Source: an uncultured Cohaesibacter sp.
GTDB lineage: Bacteria > Pseudomonadota > Alphaproteobacteria > Rhizobiales > Cohaesibacteraceae
Assembly: GCF_963677725.1 (NCBI RefSeq)
Contig: NZ_OY782507.1
Span: forward strand, 4,090,501-4,154,500
Reading direction: 5' to 3'
DNA: 64,000 bases
The notes under the pieces were generated by a model. It had not been told where the DNA came from. It saw nothing but the letters and a program-made list of their open reading frames with translations, and made no database searches. Position numbers and translations under genes: made by a program. This document shows, in pieces, positions 17,691-26,526 of the stretch (the stretch's first letter is position 1; the number at the start of each line of letters is the position of its first letter).

Positions 17691-17927
17691 ATGTTTCACG
17701 AAATGCACAAGCTTCGGGAGGAGTTTCCTGAGGATCTTGAGAAATTGCAAGCCCTTCTGGTCGATGATGACGATTTCCTGAGGCTTGCAGCTGAATATTC
17801 AAAAGTGAATGATGCTATTATCAAGATTGAGCATGAAGAACATCATGCGTCTGATTTTCATTTGGAGGAACTGAAGAAAACGCGCCTTACACTGCTGGAC
17901 CAGGTTTCTGAGCGATTGCAACAATAG
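17691..17927 (+). CDS. YdcH/DUF465 family small protein
   Basis: A 78-residue, highly charged, helical protein typical of DUF465 (YdcH-like). It starts MFHEMHKLREEFPEDLEKL and continues with a heptad-like helix containing NDAIIKIEHEEHHASDFHLE and a closing LKKTRLTLLDQVSERL. The family is predicted to form a coiled-coil hairpin and has no settled function. A clear terminator appears about 205 bases after the stop. The ribosome binding site before 17691 is weak (GGGAGTAATAGACA). Confidence 0.85.
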   Translation: MFHEMHKLREEFPEDLEKLQALLVDDDDFLRLAAEYSKVNDAIIKIEHEEHHASDFHLEELKKTRLTLLDQVSERLQQ

Positions 17928-18240
17928 TTGCTATGGGAAGGGGTTGGCCTCGCGTGGGAGGACGGTTTGTCGTTGAGCCGCTCGGACCGATATACTGCAA
18001 AACAGGCGCGATGGCCCCCTGACTGCTTTGAAAGATGTTTGACTGCCGGGAAAGAATGCCAGCCTTGCAACGATGCTTGGGAGGTTGAGTGGAGGATTTT
18101 CTTTTCAAGGCGATGTTTCATGGAAGCTGTGAGCCGGGCGATGCCCGGTCTTTTTGTTTTTGGGCACGGGCTTTTTGTGACTGGGGCCAGTGCTTTTATG
18201 TCTGGTCCGGTATTTGTGTATCCACCCTTATCCGCATCCT
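17928..18240 (+). other. Intergenic region with orphan terminator
   Basis: This 313-base stretch holds no convincing protein gene. It contains several small inverted repeats and one strong terminator at 18133-18160. The 200 bases between the DUF465 stop and that terminator are either a long 3' untranslated region or a small RNA gene; nothing in it matches an RNA family I recognise. Confidence 0.45.
18133..18160 (+). terminator. Rho-independent terminator
   Basis: CCGGGC (18134-18139) pairs with GCCCGG (18143-18148) around a GAT loop, followed by TCTTTTTGTTTTT. It would end plus-strand transcripts from the DUF465 gene or from an unannotated small RNA just upstream. Confidence 0.75.
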
Positions 18241-19179
18241 TCATTTCATGATGACGGGCTTTGGCCGTTTTCGCTTCAGGCTGGCTTCTCGGCGCATGAT
18301 GTAGAAGGTGGAGAGGAAAATGATGGCGGCACCCAGCCACGTGAAGGAATCCGGCCATTCATTGAAGATCAGCCAGCCAATCAGGGTGGTGAGTACCAGC
18401 CGGAAATAGTCAAACGGAGCGAGGAAGGTGGCTTCGGTGATCTTGAAGGCATAGACCATTGTCCATTGGGCAAAGCTCGTCAGAATGCCAACCAGAGCCA
18501 AAATCCCAAATTCCTGCCATGTGGGGGTGACCCAATTATAGTAGGCGATCGGTGCCATGGCCAAGCCGATCAGCACTGCTTGCCAAGTGACCATCAGCAC
18601 CGGGACATCGGCCCGTGCCTGAAGGCGCACAATGATCTGGCCGATGCCGACCCCTGCGGCTGAAATGACCGCCAGCAGGATATTGATGTCAAAGCCTGAA
18701 AGGCCTTGATTGATCAGTTCCATGGGACGGGCAATGATCAGAATGCCGACAAAGCCAACAAGAAGTGCACCAATTCTGCGGGCCCCAACGCTTTCCTTGA
18801 GGATCAGAACTGCAAAGACGGTGATAAAGAAGGTGCGGCTGAAGCTTAGCGTGGTGGCGGTGGCGAGCGGCAGGTGAATGATCGCGGTGAAGCCTGTCAG
18901 GATCGAGAAAAAGGCAATCGAGCTGCGCAACAACAACAGATCCACCCGCCGCAGGATCCAGTGATCGAGACGGGCTTGACGGACCGCAGGCACCAAGGTC
19001 AGTACCATGAAGACCTGTCGGATGGCGATGATTTCAGCCACATGCAGTCTTTGTCCCAACAGCTTGATCATGGCAACGCTTATGGCGAAGCATGCCATGG
19101 AAACAAACAGCATCAGGAGTGCTCGGACGGGGTCTGAGCTGGCGTTGAAACGCCGGATCATATCTTGGGTATTGGGCAT
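18241..19179 (-). CDS. EamA/DMT family transporter
   Basis: A 312-residue inner-membrane protein of the drug/metabolite transporter superfamily with ten predicted hydrophobic helices in two EamA repeats. The first begins VRALLMLFVSMACFAISVAM, and the second contains AVISAAGVGIGQIIVRLQ. Between them is the characteristic ATATTLSFSRTFFITVFAVLILKE. Substrate unknown. The start at 19179 (MPNTQDMIRRF) was chosen because an earlier in-frame ATG would add 55 residues of non-membrane sequence. A second EamA gene in the opposite orientation begins 440 bases away. Both have a SFDY/FAPFDYF-type motif in the second half, so they are paralogues. Confidence 0.87.
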   Translation of the reverse strand: MPNTQDMIRRFNASSDPVRALLMLFVSMACFAISVAMIKLLGQRLHVAEIIAIRQVFMVLTLVPAVRQARLDHWILRRVDLLLLRSSIAFFSILTGFTAIIHLPLATATTLSFSRTFFITVFAVLILKESVGARRIGALLVGFVGILIIARPMELINQGLSGFDINILLAVISAAGVGIGQIIVRLQARADVPVLMVTWQAVLIGLAMAPIAYYNWVTPTWQEFGILALVGILTSFAQWTMVYAFKITEATFLAPFDYFRLVLTTLIGWLIFNEWPDSFTWLGAAIIFLSTFYIMRREASLKRKRPKPVIMK

Positions 19180-19618
19180 TAAAGGCCGATTGGTTCGGGT
19201 GTTGGGCGTCAGGCGCTGGACTCGTTGCTGGCTCTTGTCCGAATTGGTGGCAGCATGGTGAGAGGCACATGCAGCGACGGTCTGGCCAGTTGCGCGCAAA
19301 GATGGAAGACATATCAAATTATCAGGTTCGAAATGGAAAAGCAAAAGGCGGGTGACGGTTGCACTCGGTTACCTCAGGCTTGGATGCCCAAGACTGGCTT
19401 TTTTGAGACGGTCTCGCTTTTGAATAATGCCACTTGGGCGGAAAAAGGCGCACCATATTTGCCTTGATTTCTGAGTGCAAAAGCGAGAGGTTGTATTTTC
19501 CCTCACATTGGCACCTCATTTGCAATGATGGCCATGCGGCATCTCATTGCGCCTAACCAAATAGACTCAGCCCGTTGGACCAGCAGGATCGCAAAGTGAC
19601 TGTTGGAAGGATGATTTC
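19180..19618. other. Divergent intergenic region between two EamA genes
   Basis: About 440 bases, presumably with promoters for both transporter genes. A GGAAGGATGA ribosome binding site lies directly before 19619. No hairpin, repeat or small gene was clear. Confidence 0.4.
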
Positions 19619-20524
19619 ATGACTTCGCTCGTCGGTATTGGATTAAAGCTTTTGGCAACGGTGCTGTTTGCGGTGATGATCGCCATTGTCAAACATGCGG
19701 CTGAAACCACACCGACCGGGGAAATTGTGTTTGCCAGAAGCTTCTTTGCCCTGATCCCGCTGATCATCATGGCGGTGATGCAAGGGGACTGGCGTGATTG
19801 CATCCGCACGGCCTATCCAGTGCTGCATGTACGTCGATCATTGGTCGGTGCAACAGCGATGTTCACCTGGTTCGCAGCGGTCAGCATGTTGCCGTTGCCC
19901 GAAGCCACCGCGATTTCCTTTCTCACCCCTCTGATGATCGTTGCGCTGGCGGCGATTGTGCTGAAGGAACATGTCGGGATCTATCGCTGGAGTGCTGTCG
20001 GAATCGGATTTGTTGGCGTGTTGGTCATCCTCTATCCGCGGTTTGGGGAGCCCATTGGCGATGCGGGCATGCTTGGAGCGATCTTGGCGGCAGTCTCGAC
20101 CGTGTTCATGGCTTTTGCAGCGATCCTTGTGCGCAAGATGACCAAGACGGAGAAGAATGCGGCGATCATGTTCTATTTCTTTGTCACTGCGTCGGCCTTC
20201 TCGCTGGTTTCTCTTTATTGGGGATGGGTGGTGCCGGACTGGCCAACCATGTTGATGCTCGTATGTGCGGGGCTATTCGGTGGGGTGGGACAGATCTTGA
20301 CCACACAGGCCTATCGGTTGACCGAGGCGTCGCTGCTCGCCTCATTTGATTATGTCAATATGGTCTGGGCCGTGCTGATGGGGATCATGCTGTTTGATGA
20401 ATATCCATCCAATACGGTTCTGATTGGGGGCGCCATCGTGATTTCAGCCGGTCTGTTCGTCGTCGAGCGTGAAAGGCGGTTGGGCGTGGCCCGTAAGGCG
20501 GATAAACTCAACAAGCCTCTGTAA
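19619..20524 (+). CDS. EamA/DMT family transporter
   Basis: A 301-residue inner-membrane protein with ten hydrophobic helices in two EamA halves. It contains VKHAAETTPTGEIVFARSFFALIPL in the first half and the family-typical PLPEATAISFLTPLMIVAL after helix 3-4. In the second half are ILTTQAYRLTEASLLASFDYVNMVW and an EYPSNTVLIGGAIVIS end. It is a paralogue of the divergent gene at 18241-19179. Nothing in the sequence reveals the substrate; relatives include RhaT-like and S-adenosylmethionine or riboflavin carriers. It has a strong ribosome binding site and no obvious downstream partner. Confidence 0.88.
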   Translation: MTSLVGIGLKLLATVLFAVMIAIVKHAAETTPTGEIVFARSFFALIPLIIMAVMQGDWRDCIRTAYPVLHVRRSLVGATAMFTWFAAVSMLPLPEATAISFLTPLMIVALAAIVLKEHVGIYRWSAVGIGFVGVLVILYPRFGEPIGDAGMLGAILAAVSTVFMAFAAILVRKMTKTEKNAAIMFYFFVTASAFSLVSLYWGWVVPDWPTMLMLVCAGLFGGVGQILTTQAYRLTEASLLASFDYVNMVWAVLMGIMLFDEYPSNTVLIGGAIVISAGLFVVERERRLGVARKADKLNKPL

Positions 20525-20998
20525 CCCTCTTGTGCTATCGCCAATGGGGGGGAGTGGAATGGGAGAAACTCTCACTCCAGATGGCTGCCGAGAATCTGTA
20601 ATTACGTAAAGGTAAGCGTCTGTTTGCAACGAAACGGATGTGGCGAAATTGGGCGCCTGGTAAAGTTATCCCCGATTTTTCGCAAAAAATTAAGCTTTTC
20701 AGTGACGTAAGGGTATATCCTTAGGGCAGCTAACAACCCACGCAATATGGCATGCGCTATTGTGTCTCTTAAGTGCATGATTAATTTCATCAAAATTATG
20801 CAAATTTATGGATGGTTCTGTTTGGGAGAGAACAGTTGTTAGTTTTTCGTCAAGCCGCGATCTCCATTTCTCTGACAAATTGCCGCATTCCGTCTTATAG
20901 GGCCTTTTGAGGGGCTTGATTTGGGGAATTTGCCTGTGTGACATTTCACCAAAATGCCACAATTGGCACAAGAAGACATAAGGGTGATGGAGGAATTC
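20525..20998 (+). other. AT-rich upstream region of the FadL-type gene
   Basis: This 474-base stretch is markedly AT-rich between about 20640 and 20900. It probably holds the promoter and control sites for the outer membrane protein gene. GGAGGA at 20989-20994 is the ribosome binding site for the GTG start. No gene, tRNA or perfect operator was recognised. Confidence 0.45.
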
Positions 20999-22291
20999 GT
21001 GTCTCAGCAAAAGTATAAAAAGCTTCTTGGAAGTAGTGTTGCGTCTGTTGCGCTGGTCGGCGCACTTGCTTCTGTATCTCTAACCAGCGCTCAGGCCGGT
21101 GGTTTCGCCCTGCGTGAGCAAAGCGCGATTGGTCAAGGGGCTTCCTTTGCCGGTGTCGCGGCTGGCGGTGGCTTGTCTGCCATGTTCTGGAACCCGGCGA
21201 CCCTTACTCAGGTTGGTGGCATGAACACCGAGAGCGTTGCCAGCTTCGTCATACCGCGCACCGACGTGAATTTGACCGCAGGCACTTTTGGTACTGCTGA
21301 TCCTGGCGATGTCGGCCTTGATGCGCTCGTACCTGCTTCCTATGCCGGAGCGCAGCTGACCAAAGACCTTTTTGTCGGTCTCAGCGTCAATGCGCCTTTT
21401 GGGATGGCAACCAAAGCGAAAAATCCATCCGGGTCTTCGTTCCATGCGGCGACATCCAGGATCTTCACGATGGATGCCAAGCTGAACATTGCCTATCGGA
21501 TCAATGAAGCCTTCAGCGTCGGCGTCGGCGTCGGTGCCATGTATACGGACGTGCGCATGACCGCGGGTCAGACCGGTGTGGTTGCATCCGAACTTAAAGG
21601 TGACGACTGGGCGCCAACCCTTAGCGTGGGTGCAACGATCACCCCATGGGATGGCACCGTTATCGGTATTGGCTATCGTCATGAAACCAAATTCAATCTG
21701 TCGGGTACCCGGTATCTGGATGTGACCCTTGGTCCATCATTCCGGGTGCCGATCACAGCTGACTTGACCCTGCCTTCCGCTTTCACCGTTGGTGTCTCTC
21801 AGAGAATTACCGAGAAATTCAAGCTCCTCGCTGGTTTTGAATATACCAACTGGAGTGTTCTGAAAGATCCGATTGCGATCAATGGCCCCAATGCAGCCAC
21901 CTCCACATCCCTTAATTTCGGGTATAAGGACGGCTGGTATGTCTCACTTGGTGGGGAATATAAGCATAACGAAAATCTGACCCTGCGTGGTGGTCTTGGC
22001 TGGGAGAAATCTCCAATTCCTGAAAACCATCGTAACCTGCGCCTGCCAGATGCGGATCGTCTCTGGGCGAGCCTTGGTGCGTCCTACAAAGTCAGCGACA
22101 AGTTCGCCGTTGATCTGGGCTACAGCCATCTGTTCATCAAGGATGATGTCAAGGTGAGTGGCAGCAACGCCTTGGGCGGCTATGCCGGTACGGCGGATTC
22201 TGCGGCTGACATCGTCAGTGTTTCCATGCGCTACCAATGGAAACCGGAGCCACTGTTTGCGGGTGATGATCCGATTGATCGCAAATATTGA
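20999..22291 (+). CDS. OmpP1/FadL family outer membrane transporter
   Basis: A 430-residue outer membrane beta barrel of the FadL family, which takes up long-chain fatty acids or other hydrophobic compounds. The GTG at 20999 is preceded by a perfect GGAGGA site; in-frame ATGs at 20954 and 20987 have worse spacing. From GTG the protein has a clean signal peptide ending in TSAQA, then the mature N-terminus GGFALREQSAIGQGASFAG, the FadL hatch segment, and AMFWNPATLTQ (family NPA motif). The rest alternates as expected for about 14 strands and ends in an aromatic-rich RYQWKPEPLFA region. A terminator follows. Loss of a few upstream residues does not affect the call. Confidence 0.9.
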   Translation: MSQQKYKKLLGSSVASVALVGALASVSLTSAQAGGFALREQSAIGQGASFAGVAAGGGLSAMFWNPATLTQVGGMNTESVASFVIPRTDVNLTAGTFGTADPGDVGLDALVPASYAGAQLTKDLFVGLSVNAPFGMATKAKNPSGSSFHAATSRIFTMDAKLNIAYRINEAFSVGVGVGAMYTDVRMTAGQTGVVASELKGDDWAPTLSVGATITPWDGTVIGIGYRHETKFNLSGTRYLDVTLGPSFRVPITADLTLPSAFTVGVSQRITEKFKLLAGFEYTNWSVLKDPIAINGPNAATSTSLNFGYKDGWYVSLGGEYKHNENLTLRGGLGWEKSPIPENHRNLRLPDADRLWASLGASYKVSDKFAVDLGYSHLFIKDDVKVSGSNALGGYAGTADSAADIVSVSMRYQWKPEPLFAGDDPIDRKY

Positions 22292-22322
22292 TCGACGACT
22301 TTCAAGCAAGTTCAAAAGTGTG

Positions 22323-22356
22323 AAAGGAGGGTCTTTTGGCCCTCCTTTTTGTTTTT
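22323..22356 (+). terminator. Rho-independent terminator of the FadL-type gene
   Basis: AAAGGAGGG (22323-22331) pairs with CCCTCCTTT (22340-22348) across an 8-base loop, and the T-run continues as TTGTTTTT. It is about 30 bases after the stop. Confidence 0.87.
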
Positions 22357-22387
22357 ATCTGCAGGTTGGTGGGAGCTTTTGGGGTCA

Positions 22388-22405
22388 TTGTCACAAAAGT
22401 GAGAC
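22388..22405 (+). promoter_or_regulatory. Weak candidate Pho box upstream of the lipid-remodelling genes
   Basis: TTGTCAC-AAAA-GTGAGAC has the 7-4-7 layout of a PhoB box. The first half is close to the CTGTCAT consensus, but the second half matches poorly. It lies 58 bases before a PlcP-like gene, a class of gene known to be PhoB-dependent in rhizobia. Treated as a suggestion only. Confidence 0.28.
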
Positions 22406-22462
22406 AGGTCCTTCTTAAAAGGTGGCGGAAAGCTAAATGCGACCTTGAATCAGAGCTGACCC

Positions 22463-23272
22463 ATGAACCAGTCGAATTACGAAGGACTCCACAAACACCG
22501 GACCATGTTCCTTTCCGATGTTCATTTGGGCACCCGCGGCTGTAAAGCAGACATGCTGCTGGACTTTCTCAAATATCACGACGCGGATACCATTTATCTG
22601 GTCGGTGACATCGTTGATGGATGGCGTCTGCAAAGCCGCTGGTATTGGCCTCAGGATCACAACGACGTGGTGCAAAAACTTCTGCGCAAGGCCCGCAAAG
22701 GGGCGCGCATAGTCTATGTGCCCGGCAATCACGACGAGTTCCTGCGCAACTATTATGGTGCGCATTTCGGTGGTGTCGAAGTGCTTGAACATGACATTCA
22801 CCAGACAGCCGATGGCAAGCGTCTGCTGGTCATCCATGGGGACCAATATGACATGGTGGTGCGCCATGCCAAATGGCTCGCCCATTTCGGCGACTGGGCT
22901 TACAGCTTTGCGCTCGCCGTCAATACCGTCTTCAATCTTGTTCGCCGCAAGCTGGGATTTCGCTATTGGTCCTTGTCGGCCTGGGCGAAGATGAGAGTGA
23001 AGAATGCGGTCAACTTCATCGGGACATTCGAAGAGACCCTGTGTCAGGAAGCCAAGAAATTTGACGTTGACGGGGTGCTTTGTGGTCACATCCACCATGC
23101 GGAAATGCACGATAAATTCGGCATCACCTATTACAATACCGGTGATTGGGTGGAGAGCTGTACGGCCATTGTCGAGCATGAGGATGGACGGTTTGAACTG
23201 ATCCGCTGGGGCGAGGTATCCGGTATTGAACCGGTCTCTGTCGCGCCACATCCCTCTCAGGCAATTGCCTGA
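22463..23272 (+). CDS. Metallophosphoesterase, PlcP-like (phospholipid phosphodiesterase / UDP-diacylglucosamine diphosphatase family)
   Basis: A 269-residue calcineurin-type phosphoesterase. All metal-binding motifs are present: SDVHLG (Asp19, His21), VGDIVDGW (about 47-54), VPGNHDEFLR, IHGDQYD and the late GHIHHAE. By sequence class this is the LpxH-like family (COG2908). Family members in rhizobia and marine alphaproteobacteria include PlcP, which cuts phosphatidylcholine or phosphatidylethanolamine to diacylglycerol during phosphate starvation. The two downstream glycosyltransferase genes, in the same direction and 43 bases away, make the PlcP reading more likely here than lipid A synthesis, since diacylglycerol is the acceptor those enzymes need. 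The alternative, a true UDP-2,3-diacylglucosamine hydrolase, cannot be excluded from sequence alone. Confidence 0.82.
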   Translation: MNQSNYEGLHKHRTMFLSDVHLGTRGCKADMLLDFLKYHDADTIYLVGDIVDGWRLQSRWYWPQDHNDVVQKLLRKARKGARIVYVPGNHDEFLRNYYGAHFGGVEVLEHDIHQTADGKRLLVIHGDQYDMVVRHAKWLAHFGDWAYSFALAVNTVFNLVRRKLGFRYWSLSAWAKMRVKNAVNFIGTFEETLCQEAKKFDVDGVLCGHIHHAEMHDKFGITYYNTGDWVESCTAIVEHEDGRFELIRWGEVSGIEPVSVAPHPSQAIA

Positions 23273-23315
23273 CATTCCGGCATGTTTGCCAAGCGAACCC
23301 GGACAGGTCTCTTTG

Positions 23316-24335
23316 ATGAAAATTCTCGTTGCTACCGATGCATGGCACCCACAGGTCAATGGGGTCGTGCGCACTCTGAGCACAATGAGTGCGCTGGCCG
23401 CCGAACGGGGCTATCTGTTCAATTTTATCAGTCCGTCTGATTTCAGGACGATCCCTTTGCCGAGCTACCCGGAAATCCCTCTCGCTCTACCAAGCAAGCA
23501 GATCATTCGAGACAGGATCGCCGCCTTCAAGCCCGACATGATCCATATCGCGACAGAAGGCAGTATCGGCTTTTCTGCCCGCTCTGTTTGCCTTGAGCAG
23601 GGTTTTCCCTTTACCACCAGCTACACGACCAAATTCCCCGAATATGTCGCCAAGCGCTTTTATATCCCTGTTGCCTGGAGTTATGCGGTTCTGAGGCGCT
23701 TTCACAATCGCGCGGAGCGGGTGATGGTCGCCACCAAGTCGCTTGAGACTGAATTGCAAGGGCGCGGGTTTCGCAATCTGGTGCGCTGGGGACGCGGAGT
23801 CGATACGCAACTCTTTACCCCGGACGATCCGGTGGATCTGGATCTGCCAAGGCCAATTTTCATGAATATGGGACGGGTGGCGATTGAAAAAAATCTCGAT
23901 GCATTCCTGTCGCTTGATTTGCCGGGCAGCAAGGTTGTGATCGGCAAAGGGCCGGACAAGGCGCATTTGGAGAAGAAATATTCTGACGCGCACTTTCTGG
24001 GTGAGAAGGTTGGCAAAGACCTGGCCCGTCACCTTGCAGCGGCTGACGTGTTTGTTTTTCCCAGCAAGACCGACACATTTGGCAACACCCAGCAAGAAGC
24101 GCTGGCCTGTGGGGTTCCTGTGGCGGCCTTTCCGGTGACCGGTCCCCTTGATCTGCTGGAGGATAGTGGTGTTGGGGTCCTTGATGAGGATTTGCAGCAA
24201 GCCTGTCTTGCCGCTCTCAAGATCGACAAGGCTGGTTGTCGTGCCTTTGCACTGGAGCGGACATGGAACAAGAGCCTTGATCAGTTCCTCCAAAATCTGG
24301 CGCCGCTGGATCGGGCCGCCACCATTTCTTCATGA
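23316..24335 (+). CDS. Family GT4 glycosyltransferase, Agt-like (glycolipid synthesis)
   Basis: A 339-residue GT-B glycosyltransferase. The N-terminal half opens MKILVATDAWHPQVNGVVRTL, the glycine-loop of GT4 enzymes, and contains HIATEGSIGFSARSVC. The C-terminal half has FMNMGRVAIEKNLDAFLSL, the donor-binding VIGKGPDKAHLEKKY region and the E-x7-E motif in FGNTQQEALACGVPVAAF. This closely follows the pattern of Agt, the processive transferase that adds glucose or glucuronic acid to diacylglycerol in Agrobacterium and relatives. Start at 23316 rather than 23226, because the earlier frame overlaps the preceding gene and adds 30 unconserved residues. Its last four bases overlap the next start (ATGA), showing translational coupling. 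Confidence 0.85.
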   Translation: MKILVATDAWHPQVNGVVRTLSTMSALAAERGYLFNFISPSDFRTIPLPSYPEIPLALPSKQIIRDRIAAFKPDMIHIATEGSIGFSARSVCLEQGFPFTTSYTTKFPEYVAKRFYIPVAWSYAVLRRFHNRAERVMVATKSLETELQGRGFRNLVRWGRGVDTQLFTPDDPVDLDLPRPIFMNMGRVAIEKNLDAFLSLDLPGSKVVIGKGPDKAHLEKKYSDAHFLGEKVGKDLARHLAAADVFVFPSKTDTFGNTQQEALACGVPVAAFPVTGPLDLLEDSGVGVLDEDLQQACLAALKIDKAGCRAFALERTWNKSLDQFLQNLAPLDRAATISS

Positions 24336-25537
24336 CGCAATCGAGGACCTCTATGAGCGCAGGTGTCGAGGCCGATAGAGCCTCTTTGTTCAAGAGCGAA
24401 CATGCCATCAAAGTCTGCCTGTTCGTGATTGATGCCGGGGCGGGGCATCGTGCGACGGCGAATGCCATTTTGGAATATTTGCCGAAAGATCGCGACGTGG
24501 AGCTGGTCTTTGTCAATCCTTACCGGGATGTGCTGTCTCATGGGGGATGGTTTGAACGGATTGTCGCCGATCAAAGCGAGGCGCACTATAACTTTCTTTT
24601 GAAGCATTCGCGCCTGCCACAATTTGCTTGGCGGGTTTTGTCCTGGTTGCCCCTGATGTTTCGCACCATACGCGGCAAGGCGATCAGCCGGTTGTTTCAG
24701 AGTTTTTATGCAGAAGCCAAGCCGGATCTGGTGATCTGTGTGCTGCCTTTCATCGGCATTGATGTGATCGAGGAAGCTGAGCGGGCCGGATTGCCGAGTA
24801 TGATGGTGATAACGGATCACTCCGAGACCTATCGCAACAGTTGGATTCCGGCCGCGGCGAGCCATCTGGTGGCTTTTTCCGATCGGGGATATCAGCAGGG
24901 CAAAGCGGCTGGCAATACGCGGGCTATAAAGACCGTGACGCGGATCAGCGGGCCGGTTTTGCGGCGCGCCTTTTTTCGCCGGTCGCCGGATCACGCGGCA
25001 GCTCTCAAGCGGCGATTGGGTTTTGATCTTGAAGCGAAGACGATTCTGGTTTTCTACGGTGGCAATGGGTCTCCGAAAATGATCAGGATTGCTCGGGCTC
25101 TGGAGCAGCTCTCAGAGCCACTGAATGTGATTTTCATCTGCGGCCATAACAAAGCTTTGCAGCGGGATCTGTCGGGAACCAAGACGAGCTACGAAAAAAG
25201 GATCTTTGGTTTTGTGCGCAATATTGGTCTGCTGATGGAGCTGTCCGATGTCATGATTGGCAAACCGGGGCCGGGTTCGGCCTTTGAAGCGGTGGCCAAA
25301 GGGGTGCGGACCATTCTGGAAGTCAATGCCGGGACCATGCCACATGAACTCGACAATGCCCGGATGATTGCGGAGGAGTTTGGCGGCACTTCTTTTTCAA
25401 AGGAAGCTGAATTGCTGAGCGCTGTCGCCCAAGCCCCACGCCGCCAACAAGGGGGGGCAGGAGGTGGGCCTCCTTTTCGCAGCGATCTGGAATTTGCCGA
25501 AATCTTCAACCGCTTTCTGGATGAAGCCAAGGGCTAG
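24332..25537 (+). CDS. MGDG synthase-like (family GT28-type) glycosyltransferase
   Basis: A 401-residue protein resembling the monogalactosyldiacylglycerol synthase/MurG class. It has the N-terminal DAGAGHRATANAILEYL glycine-rich loop (about residues 34-50), PDLVICVLPFIGIDVIEEAE, and a C-terminal donor domain with VFYGGNGSPKMIRIARAL. The late GFVRNIGLLMELSDVMIGKPGPGSAFEAVAKGV is the GT28 signature. These enzymes add a sugar to diacylglycerol. Overlap of 4 bases with the Agt-like gene indicates co-translation. Together with the PlcP-like gene this makes a small operon for swapping phospholipids for glycolipids. No transmembrane segment is obvious, so it would be a peripheral membrane enzyme. 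A Gly/Pro-rich patch near residue 375 interrupts the C-terminus. Confidence 0.82.
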   Translation: MTQSRTSMSAGVEADRASLFKSEHAIKVCLFVIDAGAGHRATANAILEYLPKDRDVELVFVNPYRDVLSHGGWFERIVADQSEAHYNFLLKHSRLPQFAWRVLSWLPLMFRTIRGKAISRLFQSFYAEAKPDLVICVLPFIGIDVIEEAERAGLPSMMVITDHSETYRNSWIPAAASHLVAFSDRGYQQGKAAGNTRAIKTVTRISGPVLRRAFFRRSPDHAAALKRRLGFDLEAKTILVFYGGNGSPKMIRIARALEQLSEPLNVIFICGHNKALQRDLSGTKTSYEKRIFGFVRNIGLLMELSDVMIGKPGPGSAFEAVAKGVRTILEVNAGTMPHELDNARMIAEEFGGTSFSKEAELLSAVAQAPRRQQGGAGGGPPFRSDLEFAEIFNRFLDEAKG

Positions 25538-25670
25538 GCCCTCATTCGAACAGGCCCATACGCGCGCAGACGATCTTTGCACAGTGTCAGACCCGACTGT
25601 GCGTTGCTGGTGCGATTTTGTTTGATCAAGATTGAACAGGGCGCCCGTGCGTCGAAGGCGATGATGCGCC

Positions 25671-26258
25671 TTAGATAACGCGCACGACCCACGCCAGAAC
25701 ATCCTTAAGGACGGCCTGAGAGGCGGCATCGATGCCAGCAACGCCTTTGGCGGAGCTTGACAGATTGGCCGGTGCAGTGGCGCTGAATTGACGGCTGGCG
25801 CGGACACGGCCATTGCGGTCATTGATGATTTTGACCGACAGGGCGACTCGGGCCTTGGCCCCATTGTCATCAACCAGCTCGAAGGCACGGATGGTGGTGA
25901 CGATCTTGTAGTCCACCACAACACCGTCACCGGGTTTGGCAATGGACCGGATACGGCCGGAATTCTCGAAAGTCTGGATCAGCTTTTCCTGCAACACGCG
26001 GGTCAGGCGGTCGCTCCACTGAGCATCGCCAAAATAGGTGATTTCAGCGGCATTGGGACGCACAACGATCATTTCGCTGTCAAGGGATTTCAGGGCTGTT
26101 GGGGTGGCAACCAAAATCTGGGCGTTGCTGCGCCCGGAGATGCCTTCAAAGCTGCGGGGCGCGCTGAGATCGTAAGTGGTCAACTGCTTGCCGCCGCCCA
26201 AGACAGAGCAGGCAGCAAGGGCAACGCACATACCACTGAGCGCTAGAGACCGCTTCAC
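25671..26258 (-). CDS. ABC-type transport auxiliary lipoprotein (PqiC/Mla accessory family)
   Basis: About 195 residues with a lipoprotein signal: basic start (KRS), short hydrophobic stretch and lipobox ALAAC, after which a mature protein begins CSVLGGGKQLTTYDLSAP. This is the ABC-type transport auxiliary component family (COG3218, PqiC-like). These are outer-membrane-facing lipoproteins that accompany MCE/Mla-type lipid transporters. The start at GTG 26258 was chosen because it begins at the positive n-region of the signal; a TTG at 26276 is also possible. It is the last gene of the mla-like cluster, but 268 bases separate it from mlaD, so a separate promoter or a processing site may exist. 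Confidence 0.82.
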   Translation of the reverse strand: MKRSLALSGMCVALAACSVLGGGKQLTTYDLSAPRSFEGISGRSNAQILVATPTALKSLDSEMIVVRPNAAEITYFGDAQWSDRLTRVLQEKLIQTFENSGRIRSIAKPGDGVVVDYKIVTTIRAFELVDDNGAKARVALSVKIINDRNGRVRASRQFSATAPANLSSSAKGVAGIDAASQAVLKDVLAWVVRVI

Positions 26259-26526
26259 AGTTCTTACCAGCAACAAATTCGAACCCCAATTCCCAAATCA
26301 AATGAATTGGCCCTACTCTAATCGAGTGGCTGATCATGCCAACCAGTTTTTGGCTCTGTGCGCAGTTTTTTGGCTTCTTTGTGCCAAATTGTCACAAATC
26401 AGGGCTCGCAATCTCGGCTATTCTAACCCGCAGGTGGGGATTCCAGTCGACCGCTGCCTCAGAGATCTGCTTGAACGCTTGCCCTGTTGGCTTTGAACAG
26501 GTCCCACCCACACTTTGCAAAAAGCC

